A stretch of DNA of 7,050 bases, taken from assembly GCA_005792805.1 (NCBI GenBank), contig SXQV01000228.1, positions 1 through 7,050 on the forward strand. Reading direction: 5' to 3'. The translations under genes were made by a program, and so were the position numbers. Shown one piece after another: positions 5,591-7,050 of this stretch; the first letter of the stretch is position 1; each line of letters starts with the position of its first letter. The notes beneath the pieces were generated by a model. That model was given only the letters and a program-made list of their open reading frames with translations, was not told the DNA's origin and did not search any database. This DNA is from Methylococcaceae bacterium (GTDB taxonomy: Bacteria; Pseudomonadota; Gammaproteobacteria; Methylococcales; Methylococcaceae).

Positions 5591-6535
5591 ATGCAATCCC
5601 GTCTGCTCGCCAATCTGATTCTTCTGGCGGTCATCGCAATCCTTGCGGCGGTGGCCATCATCAAACCGGGGAAAAAGGAAGTTGCACCACCGCCATTGTT
5701 GGCCATTGATGCCCACACGTTGACGCACGTCATCCTGCAAAACAGGGAGACGCTGCACTTCGAAAAACAAGACGGGCAATGGCGTCTGACCGCACCGTTT
5801 GCGGCACGGCTCAACCAGACCCGTGTCAGTCAATTGCTGGACGTAGCCAACGCCACCAGTGCAGCGCAGTATCCGCTTAAAGCGGACGAGCTAGCCCAGT
5901 TTGGCCTGAATCCGCCCCAGGCCACCCTGACTCTGGGAGATAAGGTTTTGCAGTTTGGGAGTACCGATCCGCTCAAAATGCGCCGCTATGTCCGGATCGG
6001 CGACACCCTTCACTTGGTGGATGACAACTTTTTCCATCATCTGACGGCGGCGGCGACTGACTACGTGGACAAAAGACTCCTCCCCGAGGGCGCTAAAATT
6101 CGGGAAATTCAATTACCCGGGCTCAGGGCCGTCAAGAGTGCGGAAGGCAAATGGATAGCAGAACCGGCGGCTGACCTCGGCACGGATCTGGCTGAACTGG
6201 CCTCCGTCTGGGCCACTTCCCGTGCAATTGACGTCAAGCAGATGGACCCATCGGCGGCCGGGGACATCATCCGTATCGGTCTGGCCGAAGCTGAGCCCAT
6301 CGAGTTTGTCATCCTGAAAACGGTTCCCGAACTGTTACTGGGCCGCCGGGATCTCGGGTTGCAGTACGAGCTGACCCGTGAAACGTCCCGTGAACTATTG
6401 AATCAGCCCAAGCCCATGGCTCCGCCACCTGGCGGTCAGGATTATCCGGAAGGACAGCAAGGCGAGGAAGACGCGGGCGAACATGAAGAGTCTGGCGAGC
6501 CCGAAGATGAAGGCCACGATGAAGATAGGGAGTAA
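5591..6535 (+). CDS. DUF4340 domain protein, membrane-anchored, with acidic C-terminal tail
   Basis: This 314-residue protein starts MQSRLLANLILLAVIAILAA. One hydrophobic helix (about 5-24) serves as an uncleaved anchor or signal, placing the rest in the periplasm. The body (about 35-265) fits the DUF4340 family: a strand-rich opening with the FEKQDGQWRLTAPFAARLNQ block (57-76), then LADELAQFGLNPPQATLTLG-like text (about 96-116), the LQFGSTDPLKMRRYVRIGDT block (120-139) and VDKRLLP (159-165). The last 40 residues differ: a Pro/Gly stretch (271-285) and then a tail in which 14 of the last 24 residues are Asp or Glu. It follows the GldG-family stop by one base, with its own AGGAG site. DUF4340 proteins often accompany GldG-type ABC genes, and I infer a structural partner in the same complex. 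No biochemical function is known to me. Confidence 0.88.
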   Translation: MQSRLLANLILLAVIAILAAVAIIKPGKKEVAPPPLLAIDAHTLTHVILQNRETLHFEKQDGQWRLTAPFAARLNQTRVSQLLDVANATSAAQYPLKADELAQFGLNPPQATLTLGDKVLQFGSTDPLKMRRYVRIGDTLHLVDDNFFHHLTAAATDYVDKRLLPEGAKIREIQLPGLRAVKSAEGKWIAEPAADLGTDLAELASVWATSRAIDVKQMDPSAAGDIIRIGLAEAEPIEFVILKTVPELLLGRRDLGLQYELTRETSRELLNQPKPMAPPPGGQDYPEGQQGEEDAGEHEESGEPEDEGHDEDRE

Positions 6536-6577
6536 ACCCAGCCCTTGAGCGCCGTCATTCACTGACTGTTCAGCACG

Positions 6578-7050
6578 ATGCCTGAGTTGCCCGAGGTCGA
6601 AACCACATTGCGTGGTATTCGGCCTCATCTTTTGGGCCAGACAGTAGCCAGTCTGGTCGTTCGTGAGGCTCGTCTACGCTGGCCGATACCCGGGAATCTG
6701 CCCGAACAGCTTCAGGGTCAGCCGATCGGGACGCTGGAACGCCGTGGGAAATATCTCCTGATTGGCGTAGGGCAGGGCACCCTGATTCTGCACCTGGGCA
6801 TGTCCGGCAGTCTCCGGGTGACCGAAGCCAGTATTCCACCCCGCAAGCATGATCATTACGACCTTATCCTGCCGGGCGGGACGTGTCTTCGTTTTCACGA
6901 TCCGCGCCGATTTGGCTGTTTGCTCTGGACTGAAGCCGATCCGGCACAGCATCCGCTGATTGCCGTACTGGGGCCGGAACCGCTAGGCGATGGATTCACC
7001 GTCGCTCATCTCCATGCGCGTTCCCGGGGACGCACCGCCGCAGTCAAGTC
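6578..7050 (+). CDS. mutM: Formamidopyrimidine-DNA glycosylase (N-terminal part, cut by window edge)
   Basis: This is the base-excision repair enzyme that removes 8-oxoguanine and formamidopyrimidines and cleaves the DNA backbone. The visible 157 codons begin MPELPEVETTLRGI, which carries the catalytic N-terminal proline (Pro2, after Met removal) and Glu3. Also present are Lys58 in RRGKYLL, the LHLGMSGSLR block (71-80) with Met75, and DPRRFG (108-113) with Arg110 and Phe112; Met75, Arg110 and Phe112 match the void-filling residues Met74, Arg109 and Phe111 of E. coli. KHDHYDL (90-96) and GPEPLGDGF follow. The helix-two-turn-helix and zinc finger lie outside the window. Only this start is possible nearby, because an in-frame TGA lies at 6563-6565. 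The ribosome site is weak. It follows the DUF4340 gene by 42 bp without a visible terminator, so read-through from the transporter operon is likely. Confidence 0.97.
   Translation, partial: MPELPEVETTLRGIRPHLLGQTVASLVVREARLRWPIPGNLPEQLQGQPIGTLERRGKYLLIGVGQGTLILHLGMSGSLRVTEASIPPRKHDHYDLILPGGTCLRFHDPRRFGCLLWTEADPAQHPLIAVLGPEPLGDGFTVAHLHARSRGRTAAVK

Noticed and set aside
5476..5833. Minus-strand frames (112 and 87 codons) antisense to the GldG-family and DUF4340 junction
   Set aside because: They cover two secure genes and show no family signature or initiation signal.
6570..6952. Minus-strand frames (89 and 92 codons) antisense to mutM
   Set aside because: The plus strand carries an unmistakable MutM N-terminus over the same bases.

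Overview
The window looks like ordinary chromosomal DNA of a moderately GC-rich proteobacterium, most likely a gammaproteobacterium. This rests on three things: the fused single-chain PntA of about 516 residues, the strong resemblance of PntA, PntB and MutM to the E. coli proteins as I remember them, and compact operons with Shine-Dalgarno sites. I cannot name the genus. I see no insertion sequence, CRISPR array, tRNA or rRNA, and no obvious sign of recent transfer.

Left part (1-2207, minus strand): the membrane-bound proton-translocating NAD(P) transhydrogenase operon, pntA followed by pntB. PntA is complete. PntB is cut by the window edge after about 212 residues, just before the proton-channel helices and the NADP(H)-binding domain. 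Together they form the pump that uses the proton gradient to reduce NADP+ with NADH.

Middle (2208-2498): a 291-bp divergent intergenic region. It should hold promoters for both directions, a 12-bp perfect palindrome with an adjacent small hairpin, and a doubtful 70-codon reading frame whose stop overlaps the next gene.

Right part (2499-6535, plus strand): a tightly packed four-gene operon. In order it encodes an ABC-2 type ATPase (GldA-like), a six-helix ABC-2 permease (GldF-like), a GldG-family protein with a large periplasmic domain between two membrane anchors, and a DUF4340 protein with one N-terminal membrane anchor and a very acidic tail. The first three genes overlap by ATGA and the fourth starts one base after the third stops, so they very likely build one envelope complex. 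GldA/F/G are known from gliding Bacteroidetes. In proteobacteria the cassette's substrate is, as far as I know, not established, which makes this the most interesting part of the window.

Right edge (6578-7050, plus strand): the first 157 codons of mutM, formamidopyrimidine-DNA glycosylase. It lies 42 bp behind the DUF4340 gene with no visible terminator between, so it may be partly co-transcribed with the transporter operon.
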